A stretch of 64,000 nucleotides of DNA from Lacrimispora algidixylanolytica (GTDB taxonomy: Bacteria > Bacillota > Clostridia > Lachnospirales > Lachnospiraceae). Both the position numbers and the translations under genes were made by a program. The stretch is from contig NZ_MCIA01000015.1 of the NCBI RefSeq assembly GCF_003609635.1, forward strand, positions 62,001-126,000, in the 5' to 3' direction. Shown one piece after another: positions 39,627-48,729 of this stretch. The notes beneath the pieces are model-generated. The model was given only the letters and a program-made list of their open reading frames with translations. It was not told where the DNA came from and did no database searches. Position 1 is the first letter of the stretch. Each line of letters starts with the position of its first letter.

Positions 39627-40511
39627 TTAAATATTCCCCCCATTTTTATGCAACCGTTCAAGAAACAATTCCACTGCTTTTGGCAAATTATTTTCATGAA
39701 TGAGATAGGAAAAATATCTATAATATTGATTTTTTAACGGAATGATTTTAACTTCTTTATGTTTCACCGACTCATCGACAACTAAAGAGGATATGAAACT
39801 AATTCCCATATGATTTTTTACAGCCTCTTTAATGGCATAGTTACTTCCTAACGTAATTAAGTTTTTGGGGGATATTCCATAGCTGTTTAAAAATATATTT
39901 AAGTTTTCGCCGGTTCCAGAGCCTTTTTCCCGGTGGATCCAGGTCTGGTTTGACAAGGAGGTTTTAAGCTCGGCTCCTTTATCGTATTGAAAAGAAACTG
40001 GAGCGACTATGACCATGCTATCCTTATAAAAATTATGGTAGATATAATTCTCCACCGGCACAGTGCCTTCGATTAAAGCTATATCAATATCACGATTTTT
40101 AAATTTCTCATAGATGTGCTCCGTATTTTCAATTGTCATATCCAATTTAATGTTTGGATAGGATTTCATAAACTCACTTAATATAGAAGGGAGTAGAAAT
40201 TCTCCAATCGTCATACTGGCACCGATTCTTAATGTCCCACAAGGAGATTGGTCCGATTGTAAAAGCTCTTCTTTCGTTTCTTCTAAAACAGATAAAATCT
40301 GTTTCGCACGTTTATAAAGTAAATCCCCCTGAGCGGTGATAAATATATTCCTTTGCTTATTTGAGCGTTCAATCAGTCTAGTGTGAAAATAATTTTCCAA
40401 GTTAGAGATATGAAGGCTTACGCTTGGTTGGGATATGTTAATTGCAATAGCAGCTTTTGTAAAGCTCTTCTTATCGACTACAGCAATGAACGTTTTCAAT
40501 TCTTCGATCAA
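39627..40511 (-). CDS. LysR-family transcriptional regulator
   Basis: A 294-residue LysR protein. The TTG at 40511 is chosen: GAGG lies 8 bases upstream and the product then begins with the usual IEELKTFIAVV lead-in, whereas an ATG at 40553 has no ribosome binding site. The HTH is KSFTKAAIAINISQPSVSLH, followed by a periplasmic-binding-protein-like effector domain. It diverges from the siroheme reductase gene, and a palindrome lies between them, the standard arrangement for LysR control. It is similar in layout to CysB/CysL-type sulfur regulators. Confidence 0.88.
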   Translation of the reverse strand: MIEELKTFIAVVDKKSFTKAAIAINISQPSVSLHISNLENYFHTRLIERSNKQRNIFITAQGDLLYKRAKQILSVLEETKEELLQSDQSPCGTLRIGASMTIGEFLLPSILSEFMKSYPNIKLDMTIENTEHIYEKFKNRDIDIALIEGTVPVENYIYHNFYKDSMVIVAPVSFQYDKGAELKTSLSNQTWIHREKGSGTGENLNIFLNSYGISPKNLITLGSNYAIKEAVKNHMGISFISSLVVDESVKHKEVKIIPLKNQYYRYFSYLIHENNLPKAVELFLERLHKNGGNI

Positions 40512-40579
40512 AAGGAATACCTCGTATTTTCTATTATATAATACATAAAGCATTAGAAATATTAATGGGTGTAATAAAA

Positions 40580-40598
40580 AATAAGTATTATACTTATT
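40580..40598. promoter_or_regulatory. LysR operator candidate
   Basis: AATAAGTA and TACTTATT flank a 3-base TTA centre, fitting the T-N11-A type of LysR sites. A TATACT -10-like element lies at 40612-40617 with no good -35, as expected for an activated promoter of the reductase gene. Confidence 0.6.
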
Positions 40599-40657
40599 GG
40601 TTTAAACACAGTATACTATATCCAAGAATATGATGCAATAAGCATAAGGAGTGGCGG

Positions 40658-42214
40658 ATGGAGAAATCATTAGACGAGATATTATTGGGTGAAATTGATG
40701 GGTTTCGAGAACTAGGACATAAATTTATAACTGGTGAAGTAAGTAAAATGGATTTTAAGGGAGCATCCGGTGGCATGGGGGTATATGCTCATAGAAACGG
40801 CAAAGAATTAATGATTCGTTTCAGAATCCCATCCGGAATCGCTCGGTTAGAAGCGCTTCAGTTTATTTATGAGTATGCAACAAAATATGGTGCGGAAAAT
40901 ATACATCTTACAACACGTCAGGCAATCCAGCTTCATGGAATTGATATAGACCAAGTCTGCGAGGTAATGGAAGCTGGAATCAAGCAAGGAGTATATACAA
41001 GAGGTTCCGGCGGTAACTTCCCAAGAAACATTGCCCTTTCTCCCTTATCAGGCGTGGAAAAAGATGAGGTATTTGATGTTTCTTCCTATGCATTGGCAGT
41101 GGGAGATTATTTCTTGCAAAAGATTTATACATATAAGCTTCCAAGAAAATTAAAAGTTTCATTTTCTAATAATGCAGAAGATGCGTCTCATGCAGGGGCG
41201 GTTGATCTTGGATTCCTTGCGGTAGAGGAAAACGGGAAGAAATATTTTAAGGTTTATGTGGCAGGAGGACTTGGAAGAAATTCAAAGCTTGGATTAGAAT
41301 TCCCCGAACTGATTGAACTGGAAGATGTGTTATATCATGTAGAAGCGGCTACACAGATATTTATAAGTGAAGGGGATTATCAGAATAAAAGCAAAGCCCG
41401 TATGAGATATATCGTTGATCGTATGGGCGCAGAAGAATTTATGAAATGTTACAAAGAACATCTTAAAAAGGTGACAGAAAGCCAAGTGCTGAGGCTTTCT
41501 GTCAACGATAAGGAATATAACAAGGTAGGTTCTAAAACAGAAGTTAAAAGCAGTCGTTTATATGAGCAAAAACAAGATGGATTATACAGTGTCTATGTTC
41601 ATCCGGTTGGAGGACAGTTATCCTTAAGTGATTTAAAGCTTGTAATCGATCAGGTAAGGGAGATTCCAGATGCAGAGATTAGACTTGCCATGAGCGAGGG
41701 CTTCTATGTAAGAAATCTAGATGGACAGGAAGCAGAGAAAATCCTGGAACTTACCAAGCATATAGGTGGAGATAGCCGACTGGAGAGATCTGTTGCCTGT
41801 ATCGGTGTGCCCACCTGCCAGATTGGTATACTTGAAAGTCAGGAAACATTAAAAGAGGTAATCACTTATTTTAAAGAGAAGAATTATACCGAGGATGTAT
41901 TACCTCAAATTCATATCTCTGGCTGTTCCAATTCCTGTAGTGCCCATGAAATCGGCGAAATCGGTTTTTGTGGTAAGAAGTTGAACGTACAGGGTGAAGT
42001 AAAAGATGCCTTTGAACTGCATTTAGGGGGAAGACTTGGTGTAGGAAATGCAAAGCTTGCTGATTACTGCGGAGATATCCTAAGAGAGAGCTTGCCTGAG
42101 TTTTTATATGAGATTGCGTCAGATCTTTCAAAGACAAGGAAAGAATTGAATGAATATATAGAAGAGAATCAACCACAGCTAGAGAATATTTTGGATCATT
42201 ATATTATAAAGTAA
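40658..42214 (+). CDS. Siroheme [4Fe-4S] nitrite/sulfite reductase
   Basis: A 518-residue ferredoxin-type reductase. Two ferredoxin-like half-domains precede the siroheme/Fe-S site, with CIGVPTC (C-x5-C) near residue 385 and GCSNSC (C-x3-C) near 425. These are the four Cys ligands of the [4Fe-4S]-siroheme centre. It reduces sulfite to sulfide or nitrite to ammonia with reduced ferredoxin. The CysB-like divergent regulator leans towards sulfite; absence of nitrate genes nearby agrees. AAGGAG precedes the ATG. Confidence 0.87.
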   Translation: MEKSLDEILLGEIDGFRELGHKFITGEVSKMDFKGASGGMGVYAHRNGKELMIRFRIPSGIARLEALQFIYEYATKYGAENIHLTTRQAIQLHGIDIDQVCEVMEAGIKQGVYTRGSGGNFPRNIALSPLSGVEKDEVFDVSSYALAVGDYFLQKIYTYKLPRKLKVSFSNNAEDASHAGAVDLGFLAVEENGKKYFKVYVAGGLGRNSKLGLEFPELIELEDVLYHVEAATQIFISEGDYQNKSKARMRYIVDRMGAEEFMKCYKEHLKKVTESQVLRLSVNDKEYNKVGSKTEVKSSRLYEQKQDGLYSVYVHPVGGQLSLSDLKLVIDQVREIPDAEIRLAMSEGFYVRNLDGQEAEKILELTKHIGGDSRLERSVACIGVPTCQIGILESQETLKEVITYFKEKNYTEDVLPQIHISGCSNSCSAHEIGEIGFCGKKLNVQGEVKDAFELHLGGRLGVGNAKLADYCGDILRESLPEFLYEIASDLSKTRKELNEYIEENQPQLENILDHYIIK

Positions 42215-42222
42215 GGAGGCAG

Positions 42223-42276
42223 TGCTTCTGACAAGTAATCAATCACGATTCGATGTCAGAAGCATCACCTCTTTTT
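42223..42276 (+). terminator. Terminator of the siroheme reductase gene
   Basis: TGCTTCTGACA (42223-42233) and TGTCAGAAGCA (42254-42264) form a perfect 11-bp stem, followed by CACCTCTTTTTT with a T run ending at 42276. Confidence 0.85.
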
Positions 42277-42710
42277 TGTTCCGGATTATTCAGATACAGT
42301 TAGAATCCCTCTGATAATATCTGATAAATGGGTGCACCCACACATTGTAAAGGAATGGTCGCAGCCATTTTTGCCTGCGGCCTTAATTGTTGTGCCCAAG
42401 CATTCAATCATCAGATTTGATTTTATTATAGAGTACCAAATCTTTTTCTTTCACCAACGGAACCCATGTCCTTGACATTTGCCAGAATTTGTGTGATTGT
42501 TATATTATTATCATCAAATAACAATGGAAGAAGAACATATTGCACAGGAAATGCGGTCAAAAAGGGCAAGTCATTGAGCTTGAATTGAGTGTTAAAAAAT
42601 AAAATTATTCAGTTTGCAATGATATAATTTAGAAGAAAGAGAAGTGTAAGTATAGAATTTAACGTTTAGAAATTTGTTAACCATATCAATAGATTAGGAG
42701 GAAAGAATCA
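42277..42710. other. Intergenic region before the dehydratase gene
   Basis: Contains a second hairpin (GGTCGCAG 42357-42364 with CTGCGGCC 42375-42382, one G-U pair), a likely promoter at 42479-42506 and a long leader. A 17-codon frame at 42529-42582 has no ribosome binding site. No T-box or known riboswitch is recognised. Confidence 0.5.
42479..42506 (+). promoter_or_regulatory. Probable promoter of the dehydratase gene
   Basis: TTGCCA (42479-42484), a 16-base spacer and TATATT (42501-42506). The leader to the ATG at 42711 would be about 200 bases. Confidence 0.5.
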
Positions 42711-44426
42711 ATGGTTAGTCAGGAAATCAGAAAGATTGCACCGGAACAGGATCCGCTCAGAATGGGGATGGGGTGGAGTGTTGAAGATTTGTCTAAACCG
42801 CAGATTATGGTTGAAAGTACCTTTGGAGACAGTCACCCGGGAAGTGCTCATTTAAACGGATTGGTGGACAAGGCTGTCTCTGGTGTGGGTAAGGCAGGAG
42901 GAAAGGCCGCCAGGTATTTTACTACGGATATATGTGATGGTATGGCCCAGGGACATGATGGAATTAATTATTCTCTTGTTCATCGGGATATGATTTGCAA
43001 TATGATAGAAATACACGCTGGTGCCACACCTTTTGATGGTGGTATATTTATCGCCAGCTGTGATAAAGGGGTACCGGCTCACTTGATGGGAATTGGAAGG
43101 GTAAATATGCCGTCTATTCTGTTGACCGGCGGAGTTATGGATGCAGGACCTGATTTGTTGACTCTGGAACAAATTGGAAAATACTCAGCTATGTACCAAC
43201 GTGGAGAAATTACATATGAAACGCTCACTTATTATAAACAAAATGCCTGCCCTTCCTGTGGAGCCTGCTCCTTTATGGGAACAGCATCAACCATGCAGAT
43301 CATGGGAGAAGTACTTGGTCTGATGTTACCGGGAACGTCCCTTATGCCTGCAACCTGTGAGGATCTTCTGACAGTGTCGGAGAAGGTAGGAAAACAGGTT
43401 CTTGAGCTTATAAAGCTTGGTTTAAAGCCTCGTGATATTGTAACAAAACGTTCTTTTGAAAATGCGGTGATGGTACACGCGGCAATTTCAGGATCAACAA
43501 ACTCACTGCTACATTTGCCTGCAATTGCCCATGAATTTAATATAGAATTGGAGGGGGAAGTATTCGACCGGTTACATCGGGGAGCCCATTATCTCCTGGA
43601 TGTCCGTCCCGTTGGAAAATGGCCAGCTCAATATTTCTATTATGCAGGTGGAGTTCCAAGAGTTATGGAGGAAATAAAGTCAATGCTCCATTTGGATGAA
43701 ATGACTGTTACAGGAAAGACTCTTGGAGAAAACTTGGATGAACTGAAAGAAAATGGGTTTTATGAACGATGTGAAGAATATGGCAGACAACATAATATCA
43801 CTTGGCAGGATGTGATTCATCCTTTCGAGAATGCAATTGGCACAAATGGAGCCATAGCAGTGTTGAAAGGAAATCTTGCTCCGGAAGGAGCCGTAATTAA
43901 GCATACCGCATGTCCGAAGGAAATGTTTGAGGCAACTCTGATTGCAAGACCATTTGACAGTGAAGAGGAAGCGCTACAGGCAGTGCTTAAACATGAAATA
44001 AAATCAGGAGATGCTGTGATTATTCGATACGAGGGCCCAAAGGGCAGTGGAATGCCGGAAATGTTTTATACTTCAGAAGCCATATCATCTGACCAGGAAC
44101 TGGGACGAAGTATTGCTTTAATAACCGATGGAAGATTCAGCGGCGCATCCACAGGTCCTTCTATTGGTCATGTGTCTCCGGAAGCTGCAGAGGGAGGACC
44201 AATAGCACTGGTGGAAGAGAGGGATTTAATTTATATCAATATTTTTGAACGGCAGCTAAATGTTGTAGGTATAAATGGGATAGAGAAATCACAGGAAGAG
44301 ATTTCTCTGGTTTTAGAGCAAAGAAAAAAGAACTGGCAGCCCAAAGAGTCCAAATATGCGTCAGGGGTTTTAAAGCTATTTTCTGAACATGCAGTTTCTC
44401 CCATGAAAGGAGCTTATATGAAGTAA
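42711..44426 (+). CDS. IlvD/Edd-family dehydratase
   Basis: A 571-residue Fe-S dehydratase of usual length. TTDICDGMAQGHDGINYSL, FIASCDKGVPAHL and CPSCGACSFMGTASTMQ hold the three cluster Cys and the substrate site; SGSTNSLLHLPAIAHE follows. Members dehydrate dihydroxy acids (branched-chain amino acid synthesis) or sugar acids such as xylonate or gluconate. The following 2-hydroxyacid dehydrogenase and lack of other ilv genes favour a sugar-acid role, but sequence alone does not settle it. An AGGAGG site precedes the ATG. Confidence 0.85.
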   Translation: MVSQEIRKIAPEQDPLRMGMGWSVEDLSKPQIMVESTFGDSHPGSAHLNGLVDKAVSGVGKAGGKAARYFTTDICDGMAQGHDGINYSLVHRDMICNMIEIHAGATPFDGGIFIASCDKGVPAHLMGIGRVNMPSILLTGGVMDAGPDLLTLEQIGKYSAMYQRGEITYETLTYYKQNACPSCGACSFMGTASTMQIMGEVLGLMLPGTSLMPATCEDLLTVSEKVGKQVLELIKLGLKPRDIVTKRSFENAVMVHAAISGSTNSLLHLPAIAHEFNIELEGEVFDRLHRGAHYLLDVRPVGKWPAQYFYYAGGVPRVMEEIKSMLHLDEMTVTGKTLGENLDELKENGFYERCEEYGRQHNITWQDVIHPFENAIGTNGAIAVLKGNLAPEGAVIKHTACPKEMFEATLIARPFDSEEEALQAVLKHEIKSGDAVIIRYEGPKGSGMPEMFYTSEAISSDQELGRSIALITDGRFSGASTGPSIGHVSPEAAEGGPIALVEERDLIYINIFERQLNVVGINGIEKSQEEISLVLEQRKKNWQPKESKYASGVLKLFSEHAVSPMKGAYMK

Positions 44427-44534
44427 TACATTCATATTATGAAGAGGAAGCTGATAAGTCCATGCAGGAATTGTTGAAATATTGCAAATTTTGAATAAAA
44501 TTAAAAAACATATCAAGAGAAGGAGTGATGGTTC

Positions 44535-45515
44535 ATGAAATTGCTGGCATATAATGTCCGAACGGACGAATCAATGTTTTTTCAAAAATTTGCTGAGAAA
44601 TACGGGGTGGAACTCCATACACTGCCTTACAGTCCCACGTTGGAGAATGCAGGGAATACAGAAGGCTGTGAAGCGGTTAGTGTTGTTACCTCCTCCATTA
44701 CTAAGGAAATACTTGTAAAATGGAAAGCAAGTGGTATTCACTGTGTATCCACCCGTACCATAGGCTTTGATCATATTGACATAGAGGCCGCTAAGAACTT
44801 GGAGATTCCCGTCTCCTCAGTCAATTATACGCCAGCCAGTGTGGCTGAATATACGGTAATGCTCATTTTGATGGCGCTGCGCAAAGTAAAGACGATTATG
44901 ATTCGAGGGCTGGGGCAGGATTTCTCACTCACCAATGTGCGGGGACGGGAGCTTCGTACCTGTACCGTGGGCATCATAGGAGCAGGAAGAATCGGAGAGG
45001 CTGTAATTCAACGACTCCATGGATTTGGGTGTAAAATTCTGGTGCATACATTGCATCCGAAAGAAGAACTCTCATCCTTTGTTTCCTATGTTTCTTTTGA
45101 CGAACTTCTGCAGGAAAGTGACGTTATTTCCCTTCATGCGCCTGCGTCAGCAGAGACAGAACACCTGATAGGACAGACGGAAATTGAGAAGATGAAGGAC
45201 GGTGTCGTTCTCATTAATGCCGCCCGCGGTACACTTATTGATACTCCGCACCTGATTGCGGGTCTTGAATCCGGGAAAATCGGCGCTGCAGCGTTGGATG
45301 TCATAGAGAATGAAAGGAAATTATTTTATAAGGATTTGAAATATAAAGTATTATCCAATCGGGACCTGGCAATTTTGCAATCTATGCCCAATGTAATCAT
45401 CACTCCCCACACTGCTTTTTATACCGAAGAAGCGGTGAGTGATATGGTGGAATATTCCATATTAAGCTGCAAAAATGAGTTAGAGGGGAAGGATAACCCC
45501 TGGCGGGTAAAATAA
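44535..45515 (+). CDS. D-isomer-specific 2-hydroxyacid dehydrogenase
   Basis: A 326-residue NAD-dependent dehydrogenase, D-lactate dehydrogenase-like. The NAD loop is GIIGAGRIGEAV near residue 150. The catalytic Arg lies in INAARGTLID near 235, the Glu in DVIENE near 264 and the His in TPHTAFYTEEAV near 297. It reduces a 2-keto acid to a D-2-hydroxy acid. It follows the dehydratase gene by 108 bases and could reduce its keto-acid product. D-lactate formation from pyruvate is the simplest alternative. Confidence 0.88.
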   Translation: MKLLAYNVRTDESMFFQKFAEKYGVELHTLPYSPTLENAGNTEGCEAVSVVTSSITKEILVKWKASGIHCVSTRTIGFDHIDIEAAKNLEIPVSSVNYTPASVAEYTVMLILMALRKVKTIMIRGLGQDFSLTNVRGRELRTCTVGIIGAGRIGEAVIQRLHGFGCKILVHTLHPKEELSSFVSYVSFDELLQESDVISLHAPASAETEHLIGQTEIEKMKDGVVLINAARGTLIDTPHLIAGLESGKIGAAALDVIENERKLFYKDLKYKVLSNRDLAILQSMPNVIITPHTAFYTEEAVSDMVEYSILSCKNELEGKDNPWRVK

Positions 45516-45650
45516 TATCAAGCATAAGTTCTTATTTGGAAACCATGAACGCTCAGCAATTTCGGCAACCAATAATCGTAAAATATGGAGCAAAGAGATG
45601 GAAGCAATAAAGACAGAAAAATATGTGAATGAGTAGATTCTACTTATAAA

Positions 45651-45668
45651 ACTTACCATTAGGTAAGT
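45651..45668. promoter_or_regulatory. Palindrome upstream of the DsbA-like gene
   Basis: ACTTACC (45651-45657), ATTA, GGTAAGT (45662-45668) is an inverted repeat about 80 bases before the start. Its TTAC/GTAA core is like operators of HxlR-type redox regulators, which often control such genes. No regulator gene is adjacent. Confidence 0.45.
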
Positions 45669-45748
45669 ATATTACTTGAATGTGCCTACTTGATTAATCG
45701 TATGCTTATGTTATTATTAGGAAAAGCCTATAACAGGAGGAATTAACG

Positions 45749-46363
45749 ATGAAACTGGAAGTATTTTTTGATTATACGTGCCCATATTGCTATTTAGCTC
45801 TTCATGAATTGAATCAATTGTTACCAAATTATCCTGAACTTTCAGTAACATGGAGTCCCTGCGAACTCAATCCCCAGCCTGAGCCCCGGTTTTATGACTG
45901 GGAAGAATCTGCTCCGTGGCTTATTGAATTAAAACCTCGCCTGGAAAGCGCCGGATTAACCATTAATCCTCCTTACCCCTCAGGCAATTATACCTATTTG
46001 GCAATACAGGGCTTATTATGTCTGGAGGAACAAGGGGCGGATATCAGACGTTATAATGATGCGGTATATAATGCGGTATTTCGCGATGGAAAGGACATTG
46101 AAAATCTGGATGTCCTGAGTGACTGTGCTGCTTATGCTGGAGGTGAAGTAAATACATTCCGGCAGGCGTTGGTTTCAAAAACCTATAAGGAACGGCAGTT
46201 GGCATTAAGCAAGTACGCTTGGGAAGAAAATCACCTGGATACAGTACCATCCTATCGGTTAGGACAAGCGCGATTGAATGCTGTATACGGTGTTGGTGTT
46301 TTAAAAGAGCAGATGATTGAATTTTTAGATGGACAGAAAGCTCTGTATTCAGGTGATAAATAA
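45749..46363 (+). CDS. DsbA-family (FrnE-like) thioredoxin-fold oxidoreductase
   Basis: A 204-residue cytoplasmic thioredoxin-fold protein. The active site CPYC is at residues 11-14 (FFDYTCPYCY), with the helical insertion and a cis-Pro region near TVPSYRLG. Such proteins act in cytosolic disulfide handling or as GST-kappa-like isomerases. AGGAGG precedes the ATG. No signal peptide. The role is probably oxidative or electrophile stress, inferred from family. Confidence 0.85.
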   Translation: MKLEVFFDYTCPYCYLALHELNQLLPNYPELSVTWSPCELNPQPEPRFYDWEESAPWLIELKPRLESAGLTINPPYPSGNYTYLAIQGLLCLEEQGADIRRYNDAVYNAVFRDGKDIENLDVLSDCAAYAGGEVNTFRQALVSKTYKERQLALSKYAWEENHLDTVPSYRLGQARLNAVYGVGVLKEQMIEFLDGQKALYSGDK

Positions 46364-46703
46364 TTTTATTGATTATTTAATGAATTCACATAACCAGCAA
46401 GCTTATAATTAAGCTCGTCGAGCGTACTAAAAAGGAGAAATTTGCTGTATAATGACCTCATTGCTATCGTAAAAGTAATTAGCCGTAATAGGATATAGAT
46501 ATTGTAAAAACCCAATAGTTTGATATGATCCCTTTAAAGTAGACAGTACAAGTATAAAAAGTACTACTACTTTGGAGGGATTATTTTATGCATAAATCTC
46601 CTTTTACGGTCATAACAAAAGAGAATTGGACAATTTCTCTGAAATCTGATATAGTACGCTAAATAAATGTTTTTTTCTTACTTTTAGACGGAGGAATAAG
46701 CTT
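46364..46703. other. Intergenic region with a possible insertion-sequence remnant
   Basis: No intact gene. It contains the element-like end at 46520 listed separately. The remainder is AT-rich without a clear promoter. Confidence 0.45.
46520..46662 (+). mobile_element. Possible IS3-family end with a truncated 24-codon frame
   Basis: TTGATATGATCCCTTTAAAG followed by TAGACAGTACAAG at 46520-46552 resembles the terminal repeats of IS150-group IS3 elements. A GGAGGGA site then leads a frame 46588-46662 (MHKSPFTVITKENW...) that ends after 24 codons. No transposase domain remains and no second end was found, so at most one border is left. The identification is tentative. Confidence 0.35.
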
Positions 46704-48011
46704 ATGAAAACAATGGCCTTAAAGTCTGTAAAGTTGCCGGCAGTGGGACAGAGAATTTACCGCTCTGTCTGCGGAGTTTGTTTATGTTTTGCTATTTATT
46801 ATATTCGTGGAAAAGAAGGGATTCCCTTTTATTCTGCTCTTGCAGTACTGCAGTGTATTCAGCCATATAAGGAAAGCAGTACCCAGATGGCAAAGCAAAG
46901 GTGTTCCGGTACGTTTATCGGTGCCGCATGGGGATTTCTTTTGCTTCTTATCTTTGACTGGGGGGGAGGAATCTTTGAGGAAAGTGTATTCAGCTACCTG
47001 ATGATTTCCCTGTTCACCGGGGTGGTTCTGTATACAACTGTTTTATTGAATAAAAAAGACACCTCATATTTTTCCTGTGTGGTATTTTTAAGCATTACAG
47101 TGATGCATATGGGAGACAGCAGTCCGTTTTTGTTTGTTATGAATCGTGTGGCAGATACTTTGATCGGCGTGTTCATGGCAATCGCTGTAAATTTCGCACA
47201 CTTACCCAGAAAAAAGCAGTTGGATGTGTTATATGTTTCGGGGGTAGATGATACTTTGCTCACCAGGGAGGAAAAATTAACTCCTTACAGTAAGGTGGAA
47301 TTAAACCGGCTTCTTGATAATGGGATGAAATTTACGCTTTCCACCGGCAGAACACCGGCAACTTTGATGGAATCAGTCCGCGGAATCAATCTAAAATTAC
47401 CGGTGATTGTTATGGATGGAGCCGCACTTTATGATACCAATGATAATTCCTATCTTTTGACGTATGTCTTATCTTACGATCAGGCTGAAAAAATAATAAA
47501 TTTGTTAAATGAAAGCAATCTTAATTACTTTGCCAATGTAGTAATTGATGATTCACTTGTTATTTATTATGAAAAGCTGGATAATCTGGCAGAACAGGGC
47601 ATTTACCAGAAACTCAGAAAAAATCCTCTGCGCAATTACGTGAAAAGAAGGCTTCCACAGTATGAAAATGTAGTTTATCTCATGGTGATCGATACTACAA
47701 AACAGATCAAGACGGCATATGAAAACCTAATGAATCAGGATTGGTCCGGAGAACTGAAAATACGCACCTACGAATCTAATGATTATCCAGGATTTTCTTA
47801 TATGAAAATATATAATAAGGAAGCAAATCGGGAACACATGCTAAAGCGGTTGAAAGCGATGCTGGAAATGGAGAAAAGTGTGATCTTTGGAAGTATCCCT
47901 GAGCAATGTGATATTTTAATTGAAAATTCATCAAAGAATGATATGGTCAAAAGGTTGAAAAGAGAGTTTGAACCCATTCGTCTGTTTTCAGGGAGATCTA
48001 GAGAATGTTAG
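46704..48011 (+). CDS. FUSC-like membrane protein fused to a degenerate Cof-type HAD domain
   Basis: A 435-residue fusion. The N-terminal part (about 15-168) has roughly five to six hydrophobic segments (for example FIGAAWGFLLLLIF and YLMISLFTGVVLY) and resembles aromatic-acid-exporter/FUSC domains. Residues 173-430 follow the Cof-type HAD fold (MKFTLSTGRTPATL is motif II-like). Motif I reads SGVDDTLL: the nucleophile Asp of DxDGT is Gly180, and the late GDxxND motif is replaced by GSIPEQCD. The HAD part is thus probably not a phosphatase but a binding or regulatory domain. Location: membrane with cytoplasmic HAD domain. Confidence 0.8.
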   Translation: MKTMALKSVKLPAVGQRIYRSVCGVCLCFAIYYIRGKEGIPFYSALAVLQCIQPYKESSTQMAKQRCSGTFIGAAWGFLLLLIFDWGGGIFEESVFSYLMISLFTGVVLYTTVLLNKKDTSYFSCVVFLSITVMHMGDSSPFLFVMNRVADTLIGVFMAIAVNFAHLPRKKQLDVLYVSGVDDTLLTREEKLTPYSKVELNRLLDNGMKFTLSTGRTPATLMESVRGINLKLPVIVMDGAALYDTNDNSYLLTYVLSYDQAEKIINLLNESNLNYFANVVIDDSLVIYYEKLDNLAEQGIYQKLRKNPLRNYVKRRLPQYENVVYLMVIDTTKQIKTAYENLMNQDWSGELKIRTYESNDYPGFSYMKIYNKEANREHMLKRLKAMLEMEKSVIFGSIPEQCDILIENSSKNDMVKRLKREFEPIRLFSGRSREC

Positions 48012-48083
48012 GTTATCAATAACCGTTTGAATGACTGGACTGATATTAGTATTTAAATCAAACAAAAGTATGTAAACCATTTA

Positions 48084-48113
48084 TTGTTATTTAGCGAGGA
48101 GAAAGGTTATAAT
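48084..48113 (+). promoter_or_regulatory. Probable promoter of the PAP2 gene
   Basis: TTGTTA (48084-48089), an 18-base spacer and TATAAT (48108-48113), about 60 bases before the start at 48173. Confidence 0.6.
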
Positions 48114-48172
48114 AGGTAAAGCGTGAGGGAGAGAAATAATCCTCATATATTACGATAAAAGAGGCATACGAA

Positions 48173-48715
48173 ATGGTGGAATTTATTACAAATATGGATT
48201 GGGCAGTTTTATACTGGATTCGTGACACATTTACCTGTCCCGCATTGGATTATGTCATGCCTAAGATTACGTTACTTGGAAATAAAGGGTTTATCTGGAT
48301 ACTGACAGCATTCGTTTTGTTTTGTACAAAACAAAATAGAAAGTATGGAATTACGCTGATAGTAGGGCTTTTAACAGGAGTTCTCTTTGGAAATGTGTTT
48401 CTTAAAAATCTAATTGAACGTTCCAGGCCTAACTGGATGGAACAAACGATTACACTTTTAATAGCAAATCCAACGGATTTTTCATTTCCGTCAGGGCATA
48501 CGCTTGCATCTGCCATTGCGGCAACAATCCTTACCATGAGCAATAAGAAGTTTGGATATATTGCAATCCCCTTAGCTTGCCTGATTGCATTTTCAAGGCT
48601 ATATTTATTTGTTCATTTTCCTAGCGATGTTCTGGGTGCTGCTATCATTGGTTGTTTGATAGGAACATTGGTTTTCATTGGTATAAAACGTATAAGTACA
48701 AATACAAAGAAATAG
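48173..48715 (+). CDS. PAP2-family membrane phosphatase
   Basis: A 180-residue membrane protein with about five hydrophobic segments. The three PAP2 motifs are present: KNLIERSRPNW (KxxxxxxRP), FSFPSGHTLAS (PSGH) and SRLYLFVHFPSDV (SRxxxxxHxxxD). Members dephosphorylate lipids such as undecaprenyl pyrophosphate or phosphatidic acid at the membrane. The next gene begins 15 bases after its stop. Confidence 0.92.
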   Translation: MVEFITNMDWAVLYWIRDTFTCPALDYVMPKITLLGNKGFIWILTAFVLFCTKQNRKYGITLIVGLLTGVLFGNVFLKNLIERSRPNWMEQTITLLIANPTDFSFPSGHTLASAIAATILTMSNKKFGYIAIPLACLIAFSRLYLFVHFPSDVLGAAIIGCLIGTLVFIGIKRISTNTKK

Positions 48716-48729
48716 ATGGAAGGAGATTT

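Noticed and set aside
42277-42710. T-box or other amino-acid riboswitch before the IlvD-type gene
   Set aside because: No T-box core sequence or specifier hairpin was found, only one GC-rich hairpin and a likely promoter.
44535-45515. VanH-type vancomycin resistance dehydrogenase
   Set aside because: No VanA-type ligase or VanX gene is adjacent, and the neighbour is a dehydratase.
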